Part shown: in pieces, positions 1 to 12,029 of the stretch | Layout of the letters: each line of letters opens with the position of its first letter | Numbering within the stretch: position 1 is the first letter of the stretch | Assembly (NCBI GenBank): GCA_964017185.1 | Contig: OZ024884.1 | Location: 19,562,048 to 19,626,047 of the forward strand | Length of the DNA stretch: 64,000 bases | Reading direction: 5' to 3' | DNA from: Rugalucina vietnamica | Lineage: Eukaryota > Mollusca > Bivalvia > Lucinida > Lucinidae | Program-made: the position numbers and the translations under genes | The notes under the pieces: model-generated | Database searches by the model: none | Told to the model about the DNA's origin: nothing | The model's input: the letters and a program-made list of their open reading frames with translations, nothing else

Positions 1-421
1 TTACAGCCCAGCTAAACGGGACAGGCGTGTCATTTTGGATGATAGCAATGTTATATAAGAAGGACTTGAGGCTTGAAATAAGACATGTAACTATCCAGCT
101 GATATTTCATTTTTTCAAATACCACGGCTAACTTCAAAGTCCCTCACCGTATCTACTCTAATATCAAAATCATCACTGTTCTCTTATGTACATTGAATAT
201 TAGTATAGAACAGAGATGAGAAAACTCATGGACAACATTTTCATCAAATAGGGCAGATAAGAGACAAGGGGAATATTACTATACGCAGGGTTGCATAGGG
301 AGAATAGGGAGAATATTAGTTTAAAGAAATAACTCGAGCGATTCTATTTTAATCAAACATGTATTATAAGAATATTTGACGATCATAATTATCAGTCTGT
401 TATCTATATAGATAACTTGAA
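1..421. other. AT-rich stretch downstream of the first family member
   Basis: No gene, RNA or clear repeat is visible. It lies 3' of the minus-strand pseudogene that ends at 422. Confidence 0.5.
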
Positions 422-988
422 TCATTCGACAGATTGTCTCCGGTCCACAAAGTCCCCAGCTCTCCTAGAGCCAATTCTAGGCACGTTGGTATATATTATC
501 GTATCCGCCTGGTCATACACTCCATTGTTCTCTCTGAGTATAGACATTGTAGGGTTGCCCACGTTCCCCTTCCTTTCAATCACGATCAGTCTATCCCCAA
601 CCTTCCCTGATATCAGTGAGCTTTTGTATAAATTAAACGTGTTCGCACTTTCAATATTTATCGGATTCAGAGCTTTGAATTCGGCAACTGCCGTCTCAAA
701 AGTTCCCGGTTTGGTAAATATCCTGATATTTCGATTTTTCGTTTGTATGTGTGATGCGCCTCTTAGAAGTATTTAAGCGACCTCAGCACCTTTACTAGCT
801 AAATACGAGGACATCGGATTCCGCTTCAGTCTTCGTCTCGCCTGCGTGCTTACGACGTCATTTCCGCTGATATACTTGCTTGAAATTACACCACTTCCGG
901 TGACAGATAAAGATGAAACATGCATCACATGAGCAGTGCGTGTTACATACATGGTAAAAAGCAGAGAGTATATTCTGGTGTGCTTCAT
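422..988 (-). pseudogene. Secreted family member 1, interrupted by one in-frame stop
   Basis: A minus-strand reading frame of 189 codons runs from ATG at 986-988 to TGA at 422-424. It is broken only by a TAA at 773-775, and the frame is identical on both sides of it. It aligns without gaps around the break to the intact genes at 38716-39219 and 51979-52461. Shared features are a hydrophobic N-terminus, a GND motif near residue 50, a basic RRRLKR stretch, then NIRIF, a GTFETAV segment, VGDR, and a NPTMSIL strand near the end. The C-terminal tail is ~20 residues longer than in the paralogs. Upstream ATGs exist (to 1078), but this one matches the paralogs' length. A sequencing error or a polymorphic stop cannot be excluded. 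Function unknown; see the family finding for the resemblance to bacterial toxin C-terminal domains. Confidence 0.7.
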
Positions 989-2339
989 TTCCTGGAAAAA
1001 CATATAAAAGTACACAATAAAATGACACTTTTTAATAAAAGATCTCGTTTCATTTTCGCTTATATTACCCATATGCATGTATTAAACTCGATTTTCAGGT
1101 AACCATATTCGATGAGATAGTCAATTGTGCCAATTCTCCACGGTTGATAAATGACACAGCCATTACTCAAAATATTTATAAACAAGTCATAATGTTATTA
1201 TTCTCATGAAATTGTCTGGAGCTGATGGCAAACTCACATCGACCCGCGCGATGGAAAGATGAATTTACGATTTATTTACGGTTCGGGTGAGCAAAATTAC
1301 ATGAATTTAACACCATTAAAGCTGAACAAAAAAGAGAGAAAGATGGAGTAAAAAAACTACCTTTGGTGAAATATGCCGGTACCTCGTTATGATGCTCGAT
1401 CTTTTTGTTACTACCCCGAGTGATCTCATTTGTTGAAATATGATGACTGTGTTCTCATTGTGTATGGTAACTGATTTGATGTTAGAAAAATCGCGGCGTA
1501 ACAATGACGCTTTGCAGCTTCGCATTTTAGAGGCTTGCGCTATCCCTTCATAGTCTATACATTTTCTCATTTTGCATCAATACCCGTCTCATTTTGCATC
1601 AGTACCCTTCGTGTCTTGCATTTACCTTCTAGTATAAAAAAGTCATCATCTTTTTTTCGCGACAAGAACAAAAAAAAACGTGTATTAAATTTTCAAATTT
1701 TCCATGTATCATGTTTCTGTGATTCATATTACTTCAAATAATACAGCGAGGGGTGTGTTTTACACCCGACCAGTTTCTTTTCAAGTAGGCTACATTTAGT
1801 CATGTAGAACATTGGTTAAATGTCTCCGGATCCGGGGTGAAATTCAGGAATCATGGTTAACCCTGTGCAAGTAGCGACACAGCGGGCATCCTTTTACGCA
1901 AAACTATAAGCAATGCACCCGAGATGAAACAATCGTAATCAAAGCCTAGCCGGAAACCAAAATGATATAAAGTATTTAAAACACGCAAAAATCCGGTGTG
2001 TGTATGCTACATGTACATGTATATAAAATTGACAGGAAATCCCAGGCACAGTGGATTACAATGATTATGACCCAAAGGAAAGATTTGTCCCATAATTTAC
2101 ACACCGAGGATTGCATGGAGAAAATACTTCTTTTTCGTCATTATTTCTCACCGTATCACCATAAAATTCATGCATTTTTAGCGAACAAAAAGACAATCTT
2201 TTTCCTTTTGTACGGAAGCCATGTCCCAGTCAACAATTTTCAGTCATCTAGATTTTAGATTTCTGGGTATTTTACCAGTCTTGTCGCTGTGGTAGTGGCC
2301 TTGGGTAAAAATGTTTGACACACATGTCAAAATATCTTA
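989..2339. other. Intergenic, no supported gene
   Basis: Only short open frames with no recognisable domain. A 24 bp direct duplication based on CTCATTTTGCATCA lies near 1567-1612. The region separates two minus-strand genes and may contain the promoter of the first. Confidence 0.5.
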
Positions 2340-3434
2340 TTATGGAACTACCCTAATCATCATTATTGTCTCTTTAAGTGAATGGCCGATGCCTCCATTC
2401 TTTTGATTCCAATCCAACCAGTTGACACCATCGGCATGCTTGGTATTGTCAGAGTAATACCGTCCATTAAGATTAGCATTACCACAGTTGCCATACCACC
2501 AGGCACCATAGCGTTTTTCAGCACAATGCATGATACTGTTGTCATTCTCCCTGTCTTTGGTACTAAACATCTGTCCATTGTGATGGTCTATCATGGCATC
2601 CTCTGCGTCACCAGAGTAGCCACCGATAGTAAGGCGGTAGCCGTCAGTCTCATTTGCGATTTTAAATGTATCATACACTGCATACTTTGTTACACAGTCC
2701 CAATCAGTAACAAATATCTTCAAAGTGTAGTTTGCATTGGATGTCATTTGATGCATGACATTATTTCCAAGCCAGTACTCTCCATTTAAATTACCAAATC
2801 CGTCTTTGTAATCTGTCCAGTTTCGATAAAAATCAACGGAACCGTCGAACCTTTTCTGTATAACTGTCCACACTCCATCCGCGAAACACTCACAGTAGTT
2901 AGATGTGGTGCTATTTTCGGAAGCATTGTTGCACAGGGCAGATGATCCTCCAAGGCAAGGGTCGGAATTGAAACCAGAAAAATTTAGATGCGACGCTGAA
3001 GTTGCTCTAGTAGAGCATAGTGGTGGAGTACTTGCTGTTGCTGTGTCCGGCATCGTTGTTTGTTCAGGAAACATGTAGGTAGGTTTAGTCGATCCCGATG
3101 ACGACTTCATATCTGAACTTGTCTGATCAGAGGGTGTTATGGTGGTCACGATGGGGGAATTAGATATCTCACCAGTGGGCGAAATCATCATTGTTATGGA
3201 TGAAGTGGGGGCCATAGTGATAGCTGTACTTGATTTTGTTACGGTCGGCATATTAGTTTGCTTAGTGAACGTTATCAAAGTTGATTTGGTATGGCTGTGT
3301 GATTCACTGGATTCTCTTGGAGCAACGTCTGGTGTAGGTGTCACCTCCAAGCTTGTTTGTATAGTCTGTTGAATTGTGATTGCCTGCGTCGTTGTACTGG
3401 TAAGTTCCGCATAGTCGGAAATGGTGTCTTGAAT
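2340..3434 (-). CDS. Fibrinogen-related protein with Thr/Ser-rich stalk (last exon, 5' incomplete)
   Basis: The open frame has no in-frame ATG at its 5' end. The TTG at 3350 is not a convincing start, and the frame runs back to a stop just beyond 3445. A candidate splice acceptor (TTTCAAG on the minus strand) would open the exon at 3434, giving ~364 codons. The N-terminal ~150 residues are rich in Thr, Ser, Pro and Met, like a mucin-type stalk. The rest is a fibrinogen C-terminal domain: GVWTVIQKRFDGSVDFYRNW, YKDGFGNLNGEYWLGN, the calcium-site region STKDRENDN, AWWYGNCGNANLNGRYY and the closing MMIRV. The stop is TAA at 2340-2342. In molluscs such proteins are secreted lectins linked to immune recognition; that role is inferred. 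The signal-peptide exon was not found. The cysteine spacing before the domain (CLGG...CNN...CEC) is atypical. Confidence 0.8.
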   Translation of the reverse strand: MQDTISDYAELTSTTTQAITIQQTIQTSLEVTPTPDVAPRESSESHSHTKSTLITFTKQTNMPTVTKSSTAITMAPTSSITMMISPTGEISNSPIVTTITPSDQTSSDMKSSSGSTKPTYMFPEQTTMPDTATASTPPLCSTRATSASHLNFSGFNSDPCLGGSSALCNNASENSTTSNYCECFADGVWTVIQKRFDGSVDFYRNWTDYKDGFGNLNGEYWLGNNVMHQMTSNANYTLKIFVTDWDCVTKYAVYDTFKIANETDGYRLTIGGYSGDAEDAMIDHHNGQMFSTKDRENDNSIMHCAEKRYGAWWYGNCGNANLNGRYYSDNTKHADGVNWLDWNQKNGGIGHSLKETIMMIRVVP

Positions 3435-3504
3435 CTTGAAATATACATATGACGCTTAATAATCATTATGGCAATAATCAAGGTTTAGGCGCAAAAATTC
3501 AGGG

Positions 3505-3640
3505 TGATGTCGTGTACACACGACAACTGTCGTGTACACACGACAACTGCTTTCCCCCCCCCACCCCCCCAAAAAAAATAAAAATTTACGACTTATTTCT
3601 CGTTGGATCTATGGTATTGAAGAAGAAAACGTTGTTTCTT
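3505..3640. repeat. Two 20 bp hairpin repeats and C/A homopolymers
   Basis: A 20 bp unit containing GTCGTG-TACA-CACGAC occurs twice in tandem near 3511-3550. C-runs and an A-run follow. No coding content. Confidence 0.6.
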
Positions 3641-3644
3641 ACAG

Positions 3645-4287
3645 TCAGGGTGTTGTAAAAAACGCCACGATGGATTTTTTTTTTATTTTTTGCATATCGA
3701 TGTATTAAATCCCCCCCCCCCCAAAAAAAAAAAAAAAAAAAAAAAATATATATATATAATATTCTTTGACAACCGGATTAATTTTTTTTTTGCCATTGAA
3801 CTCAATGGGGAAAAGGGAAATAGATGTCGGATATCGCACATAAACATATTTTTCTCCTAAATTCCACGATGATTTAAAAAAAAAACTGATATGATCTGCG
3901 TGAATCATTTTGGAACAGGTTGCTTGAAAAAAGTCCTTGATAATCGTGCTCGTTTTCGTGCTTTTGAGATTTTGCTATGTATGGTAGTGCGGTTTTGGTA
4001 CTTTCCGCAACGTAACGTAACGTCGTGGCGCGAACACGCGTCGCATTTAAATGTGCGAATGACGCAAGAATTACAATAAATGCATTTTACGACAGAAATT
4101 CTTATTTGCTGTGTTTTGATTTGTAGCAGAAAAACGTAAAAGTCGTACTAAATGACATAAACGCTACATGTATACAGCTTTCTCCGGTTCAAAAAGGCTC
4201 AACATAAGAGCGTCGATTCTCGTTCCGCTGGCGTCCCAAAGCAACGTCGCGCGTAACGCTGCATAACGACGTTTTACAGCACCCTGA
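3645..4287. mobile_element. Short TIR element (MITE-like, ~640 bp)
   Basis: The ends are inverted: TCAGGGTGTTGTAAAA at 3645-3660 and TTTTACAGCACCCTGA at 4272-4287. The interior contains C/A runs at 3710-3746 and no plausible transposase. The target-site duplication is not resolved. Probably a non-autonomous DNA transposon. Confidence 0.6.
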
Positions 4288-4407
4288 CCTTAAAGTCAAA
4301 TTAATTATATGCAAGTCTTCAGTGTAAATTTTCGAACGTATTCATCCAGACTGTTTTATATTATGTTAGACATGCAATTTACGTTATGTTACAAGTAATA
4401 GACAGAA

Positions 4408-4728
4408 TAGTTTGTTTGTTTGATCGGGTTTAACGTCGCTTTCAACATCTGTCATATCACCACGGTGTTTGGTTGTGACAGGGAGCTCAATGCTCACTTT
4501 TATAGTGCTGCCTCACTGTGGTATCAGATCCCAGACACTTTTACCTGATACCACCTCCAGTCACATTATGCTGACACCGGAGCGACCAGTCCTAGCCCTA
4601 CCCCGAAAATCCGAGTGCCAAGCGAGGAGCAACTAGTACCATTGTTAACGACTTTAGTATGTCGCGGCCCGGGATCGAACCCGGTACCTCCCGATCTCGG
4701 AGCGTAGACGGAATAGTAATGCTGAGCG
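4408..4728 (-). mobile_element. tRNA-derived SINE (minus orientation)
   Basis: Read on the minus strand, it begins with a tRNA-like head containing a perfect box B, GGTTCGATCCC (near 4670-4685), within CCGAGATCGGGAGG...CGGGCC. It ends with an (AAAC)n-type tail (complement of TTTGTTTGTTTGATCGG near 4410-4428). The layout matches a polymerase III SINE. I know similar copies as common dispersed repeats in mollusc genomes; this has not been searched. Confidence 0.6.
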
Positions 4729-5515
4729 CAGAGAAAGGTATCTGTCCTTATTTTATAGAACTGATCCCATCACCTTTTTGTATGCAAAGTATCCACCAGT
4801 TCCAATCGCAGATAAAACTGATATTCCTAAGAATAGACACGCCAGTATTTTCAATCGTCTCCTTGCAGCTGAGCCCGTCGTTCCTGGTAATGGACATGAT
4901 CCTTCCATTTTTTTCCCTTTTGTTTGACGTTACACAGCTAAAACACTTCGGTAAGTTTGTCTCCTCAACAGTGGAAGCATACGCAAATGATTTGAACACG
5001 GCAGGATGCTATCTTTTAGTTCAAAATGATTTTAAAGGACAAAAATATAAAAGACAGTTAAACAAACAGTTATACAAACAAAGTCTGAAGTGTCAATAAA
5101 AACGATTAACATTTGAGTAAAAGTAAAGAAGAACGTAAAACATGTTTTCTCGTTGCCGTCTAAAATGCTAAAGATAAATATGTACTAGCAGGGATGATTA
5201 AAGAGACGTTTCTATATCTGTTATGAGATTGAACAATCTAATATCAGTCTGAAAGAAATTCAAACATTAACAATATCCGCATAGTCATTTGGAATGAACT
5301 ATGGCCCACCTGAGGATGGATTCAGTCAATACTGCCCAGAAATTATTTTTGTATGGGCCGTAAATTACCATATACGGTGTTTGCTGTATACTGAAAAGAC
5401 GGCAAGTCTTCATACTACTGAAAATTCCTTGGTCCCGATATAAAAAAAAGGTTTTGTTTGACTTTTTAGTGACGGATTTTGTTCAACTACATTAACACAG
5501 CAAACCTTACTTAGC
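4729..5515. other. Intergenic, no supported gene
   Basis: Open frames on both strands are short and unrecognised. Around 5430-5475 there is a stretch that is the inverted counterpart of 19393-19440 (poly-A flanked, TATATCGGGAC), so part of this is repeat-derived. Confidence 0.4.
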
Positions 5516-5791
5516 CCATGTCGAATGGGAATCTCGTGCGGTTTTTTGACGATTTATGACGACCTATATAAAACTTATCTATGTTGTATATGCATAACAT
5601 TAAACCTGTTCGTCGCACTTACATTCGCGTAAGAGTCGATTTATGACGTCATCAATATGGCGACTATTTGACTATATATAAATTATTCGTATTTCCACCA
5701 AAATCAATTGAAAACATGACATCATTGCGTTTATTTTACAAGAAAATGTTTGTAATGTATTTAATTATACACACGATAGACGAATTAAAAA

Positions 5792-8140
5792 GGTACAAGT
5801 AGGCAAAGATCAGGAAAAGGCGCAATCAGAAAAAGATTCCCACTCCAAAAACCGAGGTGGGAAAAAACCAAACCAACAATCAGGCACTTATACCATGAAA
5901 CATATCGTAAGCCGAATGAGCAGCTATTTTCCCAATAGGTGGCCACTCAGTTACCTTAACTTAACTAAAAATATGAAAACTTACATAAGGCGCCAACAGC
6001 ACAAAAAATTTTAAACACCAAGACATAAAACAAAAAGAACCACCACAGAAGTATCGACTTGGAACACAAAGTTACTGGCGGGCTTAAACCGGTTTTACAG
6101 GTACCTAACCTCACCCTCAGCTTCTGCAGTGGTTCATAACATTTAGTTAGTTATTCGGTCCTCGTGTTGAATCTCTAACTAGTCAATGAATCATCAAGAA
6201 CAAACAAATAAATCATGATAAACATCCTGATGAATCAAAAACCCGGACTCACAGATTGAGTAAGCTGTCCGACGATGGAGATCCGTGGGCGCCGAATAAC
6301 CTACTAACTCCGGAGCAAAAGAAAAACACCAGTTGGACCCCGGTGGACCAAGCAACAGACAAGAAGCTCCGGCCCAAACCAGCTAAAATGAATAGCTTTA
6401 TGTCGGGGCCATCATAGAGTCTGACGCCCGACCCACCGGCGTGCAATTAAAGAAGGCAGCATAGTTATCAACCATGATTGGGTTAATAACTAAGCATGCA
6501 GACTGTCGCATAACATTCAAGTTATAACCTATACGTCTGTAACCTGTTATGATTTTTCTGAACTGAACAGAAAAATCATTAATTCCTTTAAGTTTCTTAA
6601 ATTTGTAAACCAAGTCACCATAAAATTCAGGTTCCGAAAGACCCACACTTAAAAGCGTCTTTAACCCAACATTATATTTGGAAATCAATTCATAGTGTCT
6701 ACAATAAAATTTAGAAAAGGTTTTTTGAAGTTTATGATACCGATAGCCCTGTTGGAGAAGTTTTGCCGTTAAACATTTATTTCGAGCGTTAAAGTCTGTA
6801 ACATGATGGCAGACTCTAGCAAACATAATAAGCTGCGAAATGTATACACCATAAGAAGCACGACGAGGAACGTCACCATCCAAAAAAGGAAAATTTACTA
6901 TATCAAAATTAAAGTCATTGCGCTTATCATAAATTTTAGAAGAAACAAATCCATTTGCAACAGAAAGATGTAGATCTAAAAAGGGGGCTTCGGTATCTGA
7001 GATATTGGCTTTGTTCAACTGAAGTTCAGGTGGATAAATTTGATTGACCATACCTTCAAAATAAGGGTTGTCAATGTTCAAAAGGTCATCGAGGTACCTA
7101 GATGTGGAATTAAAAGCCTCGATAACATCAGCTTGATTATCATGGTTAAGAGAATCCATGAAATCTCTTTCGTAGCAGTATAAAAATAAATTAGCTACGA
7201 GAGGTGCGCAATTTGTACCCATCGGAATTCCAACAATTTGTATGTATAACTTGGTCCCAAATCTAATATAAATATTATCAAGGAGATAGGATAAGGCGTC
7301 GCACACATTCTGACATGACCAAAGTGTATACCAACTTTGGTCAGAGGAAGTGAAAAAAGCCTTTCTGTCATTACATGCCAAATAAAGTGAACCATAGTTT
7401 TTAATGCCCTTTTGAAGGTCCACTCTATCAAATCCAGAAGTTTTTCTTTAATTAGATTATGTGGTAATGTTGTATACAGAGTAGAAAAATCATATGTGGA
7501 CAAGCTTGTCGCACGGAACCCTCTACACTTCAATTTACTGAGCACCTCACCAGAATTTTTAATTGACCAAAACCAATTTTTATTTGAAGTTTCATACACT
7601 GTCTCACAGTATCTTATAACATGAGATTTGATAGCAGTAAGACAGGAAGTTAATAATTTAGAAAGTTCAGTGGTAGTACAAGAGCTAGAATTTGCAATAA
7701 ATCTAGCTTTGTATGGTCTTTTGTGAAGCTTAGGTAACCAATACATCGTAGGAAGCTTGTCTTGGCCTTCATTGACACAAACAGAAAACGTAACAGGTAA
7801 ATCGTTTAAGTGGGCATTAACTACAGACACCTCATCAGTATCTGTCTCCAGATAAGCCCTGGTACCATCAAGCTCCTGTTTTAAGGTGTTAACGTAGTGA
7901 AACCTACAAACGACAACAACATTGTTTGCGGCTTTATCTGCCGGAACCAAGACATACTTTCTATGAAATTCTTGGATACCCTGCTTCAAATGCCTAAATG
8001 ACGATTTGGGTTTAGGAGGTAAAAGATTAGTATTTTGCGAATAATACTTGATACGTTTATCCACGATAGTGAAGATACTTCTTTTTCATTCTCAACACCC
8101 TCTCGTTTACACCATCGATTACCGAAATCGTTTAATGCAG
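5792..8140 (-). mobile_element. Penelope-like retroelement, copy 1 (minus strand)
   Basis: The 3' end is at 5792 (complement of GCCTACTTGTACC) and the 5' end is truncated near 8140. It contains a ~450 bp non-coding 3' segment (5792-6240) and the RT region. An inverted copy of the 3' segment lies at 8476-8880, as expected for the pseudo-LTRs of Penelope elements, which may be inverted. It is inserted in the left arm of LIR1. No GIY-YIG endonuclease domain was recognised. Confidence 0.75.
6398..8064 (-). pseudogene. Penelope-like reverse transcriptase, one frameshift
   Basis: The frame entering at 8064 carries the N-terminal Penelope signature VLVPADKAANNVVVV (near 7950-7910) and the RT palm and fingers as far as WTFKRALK. 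At 7399-7403 a run of five T (plus strand) is one base shorter than the six in copy 3 (near 34130), which stays in frame there. The frame therefore shifts, and the RT continues in the next frame down to 6398 with IPMGTNCAPLVANLF and the catalytic YLDD motif, ending near PVGRASDSMM. The two open stretches overlap (7195-8064 and 6398-7423). This copy is unlikely to make active enzyme. Confidence 0.8.
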
Positions 8141-8475
8141 ATGGGTGAAAAGATATTGCTTTATCCGGTCGTACGTCCGTTCGTGCATATGTTGGACATA
8201 CGTTTTTCTTCTAAAACACCTCACACAACCTAAGTACCTAGGGAGGTAATTTGACTACCTTGCAACCCAGGACAATTTTTCGTGGGTGTCAAATCATTCA
8301 TTAGTACCCCAGAAATGCAAATAATTTTTGGGACAAATTCTCAGGACTGTTTGTATTGTCAGAGAGACCACCTTAATGTCATAAAATATTGTCCTCAGCA
8401 ATAAAACATTTGCATGATGTATGATTACATAGTTTCCACACCCACCTCTCATGCAATTCTAAATAATAGGATTTA

Positions 8476-8880
8476 TTGACTAGTTAGAGATTCACCACGA
8501 GGACCGACGAACTTACTAAATGTTATGAACCACTGCAGAAGCTGTGGGTGAGGTTAGGATCCTGTAAAACCGGTTTAAGCCCGCCAGTAACTTTGTGTTA
8601 CTGATCGTTCCAGAGCGATACTTCTGTGGTGGTTCTTTTTGTTTTATGTTTTGGTGTTTAAATTTTTTTGTGCTGTTGGCGCCTTATGTATGTTTTCATA
8701 TTTTTAATTAAGTTAAGGTAACTGAATGGCCATCTATTGGGAAAATAGCTGCTCATTCGGCTTACGATATGTTTCATGGTATAAGTGCCTAATTGTTAGT
8801 TTGGTTTTTTCCCACCTCGGTTTTTAGAGTGGGGATCTCTTTCTGATTGCGCCTTTTCCTGATCTTTGCCTACTTGTACC
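8476..8880 (+). mobile_element. Penelope 3' segment (inverted pseudo-LTR)
   Basis: Reads TTGACTAGTTAGAGATTCACC at the start and ends GCCTACTTGTACC. It is the reverse complement of 5792-6190 and co-linear with the 3' end of copy 2 at 45260-45670. It is separated from the RT body by ~330 bp, at least 160 of which are LIR1 arm sequence. Confidence 0.75.
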
Positions 8881-11800
8881 TTTGTTAATTTTACTTACAA
8901 AAATACTCATATCCCACCAACAGAATGCTCTAGAATATTAAAATTGGTCTGATAGTGATGTATGAACTTAACACTATAACCTTGATACCTAATATTCAAA
9001 TCATTTTTTCACGAAAATTAAAAAAAAAAACAAAACAAAAAAAAAAAAACAAAACAAAAAAAAAAAAAAAAAACAAAAAAAAAAAAAAAAAAACGTAAAA
9101 ATAGAGATAAAATGTGGAAAAAAGTAAGGGTATACATACAAAATCGCCCGTACCAGAGTTGTTAATCAACCCAGGATGCTGAAAGAGTATCAAATGAATG
9201 CTTTGGCAATGTACTATTGCCCTAAAGTATTGTATAAGAGTAACTGCATTTTCAATGTAATGAATTTTGTAATTAAATTTGAGAGAAAAGAAGATGAAAA
9301 GAAAAATAATAAAATAAATAGGTAAATCCACAAAACGACTTATATCTCGGCAATCAAAAGTCCTATAGTGCTGAAAATGGCATCAAATTGTGTCAAGGGC
9401 AATATTATACTATCCTGTACTACAATTTATGACTCACTTGGCTCTCAGTTTTAAGAATATTAACAAAACCTTTTGAATTTAGAGAAAAAATACGGAACAA
9501 TTAAGGGGGTATATGTAAAAAACGCACGTATCTTGGCTACTGAAAGTTCTAGAGAGCTATAATTGGCATCAAATAATTGTGCTAGGACAATGTTCTGTAA
9601 CAATATAACCATACATTGTTCTGTAACCATGTAATCCATGACAATGTTCTGTTACCATATAATCAGCTATTTTTGTTGTATTTATATTACTGAGATCTCC
9701 ATAAATAAGAGAAAAAGCAACGAAAAATGAACGGGTACACCAAATAAAATCGCTCATATCTCAGTTGTCAATGTACTTAGAGTGCTGAAAATCGTATCAA
9801 TAGAATGCTTGCAAAATGCACTACTGTCATGCACTACTGTCATATCTTAACCTCATGTTATTAAATTTTCTGAACGTTAAATAAAGTTTCGAAAAATTGT
9901 ATTAATAACGGAAAATTGAAGACTGTGCTTCACCAAAATTTATTAAACCATGCTGGCCAGAAAGCATGATTTATATATCTGAGCATAAGCCAATAGACAT
10001 TATCCTAGTAATAAACTCATGTCATTGTGAGTTTCTACGATTATTGGCAGCTGAGATATAAGTGATTTTGTTGGTGTACCCCTTCATGTTTCATTGATTT
10101 TGGTCTTATTTATTAAGATCTCAGTAATATCCATTCAACAACAATAGCTGAAGCTTGAGTAGCCGAAACCGCGGTATGACCCATCAACTGTCTCATTAAT
10201 ATGTTCACTGCTCTTAAAGAATCTCACTTTTACTTTTTTTTACTTTATATATCTAATTATATGGTTACGGAACATTGTCCTGGCAATCAATTTTAGCTCG
10301 GCCAAGATACGTGCGTTTATCTACGTATACCCCTTATTTTTTCCGTATTTTTGTCTCTTAATTCAAACGGTTTTGTTAGAAATCTAAAAACTAGAAGATG
10401 ACTGACCCATAAATTATAGTTCAGGATGGTATAATAATGCCATAGACACCATTTGATGTCGAGATTCAAGTCATTTTGTAGGTTTATTCATTAATTTACT
10501 TTTATTTTCATTTATTTATTTTTTTCTCACTCTCATATTTCTGAAGTTTTCATGGAAGTTCGTGAAACTGAAAATCAGATTATTCTCATAATCATACTTT
10601 AGGGTCATACAACATTGTCAAAGCATTCATTTTATACCTCTTTCAGCATCCTGAATTGCTTAACAGCTCTGGTACAAGTGATTTTGTACATATTCCCTCT
10701 ATTTTTTCACATTTCTTCTCCAATTCTTTGTTTGCTTTATTGATTTTCATAAATAAGTGAATTCAGTGATTTAAATATTAGGTATCAGTGTTAAATTGTT
10801 AGGTTCATGTATCACTATCAGAACAAATATAGTATTCTAGAGCATTCTATTGGTTGAGTCGCATGAGGAGTGGTGTGGAATATATGTGATTTTACATCAT
10901 GCAAATGTTGTTGTTGTTTTTTGTTTTCATTGCTGATGACACTATTTCAAAGAGACCCTCTGAAAACACTGACAGTCTTGAAAATTTATCCCAGGGATAC
11001 AAGATAGATATCTTATAACCTATCCAAAACCTTGCAATGGATATATTTTTCCCTCGTTTTTCCTCACTTTTAACAGTTTTATTCATGAATATGCAAATGA
11101 GATAATTTTCATAAAGAACCACGTCATCAATAAATTCATCATATGATAATACTGGTGCAATGATAAATAAAAAAAATGTCACAACGAAAGTTTTGGCCTG
11201 AAATTAGTTCATTTATGGATTTTTTTTAATATTTGTCTCCAATTTTTCATGTTTTCATGAAAATTAATGAATATGCTTATTAGATAATTTGCATTACTTA
11301 CCATAGGAAAAAAGGACTATGTCTAAGCTTTCAAATGAGACCATGTTCAGTAGTCTATGATAAGTTACAATGGAGATATGGTCAAATTTGTATGTACACC
11401 CCCATGCTCAAGAATCACGTGAACGGTTGCCATGGAAACCGTGCATTTTTTCATAGTGCAATTGAGTTTATCTTTTAGAACAAAAGATCTTTGCATTTCC
11501 TTTGTCCCAATAAATAATTTGGCACCCATGAAAATTTGTCTTGGGGGATGCAAGGTAGGTCAAAGAAGCTCCCGGTGCACTATGCATAGTTTCACACTTT
11601 GTATGCAGATTTTGCCGTGATGTGGTTCATATTTTCAGTGTTTTGCTCTTTGTGAGAGATACTTTTGTGCTAAAATGGCTTTTATCATTACAATTGGTAA
11701 AATCCATTCTTTAAAAAAAAGTGAGAAGCTGGAAATCAAATTTTATCTGACAAGCATAGTATGAAAATAGCTGTTTAAAATGCTTATTATGAGTGCGCTG

Positions 11801-12029
11801 GTCGCCATTTTGATGACGTCATAAATCTGCCCATACGCGGGTCTCAGGGCGACGAACTGGTTTAAATTGTTGCATATGCCCCAAAGGTTGATTTAAGGTA
11901 GGTCGTCACAAATCGTCGTGAAATTCCCACGGGACGACTTTTTCGACATTGACTACCTCCACAGAACAGAGTTGGCAATATCATTAATTGCATAATTTAA
12001 ATCATTTCGCAACAAATCAAACAAGTAGC

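Larger units (their letters stand above)
5518..11955. repeat. Long inverted repeat LIR1 (foldback element split by a Penelope copy)
   Basis: The outer ends are inverted copies of each other: 5518-5670 against 11800-11955, both with GACGATTT-GTGACGACCT-like blocks, GTTCGTCGC and ATTTATGACGTCATCA-ATGGCGAC. Inside, 8310-8470 and 8886-9900 are mirrored by ~9920-10960. The centre is near 9912. Each arm is an array of ~190 bp related units (near 9128, 9322, 9509 and 9733 on the left). The right arm from 11303 to 11480 matches LIR2 at 22818-22990. No transposase is visible. The left arm is split by the Penelope element at 5792-8140 and its separate 3' fragment at 8476-8880. Confidence 0.7.

Noticed and set aside
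417..776. 119-codon plus-strand frame
   Set aside because: It is antisense to the broken family member 1, whose minus-strand frame aligns to two paralogs.
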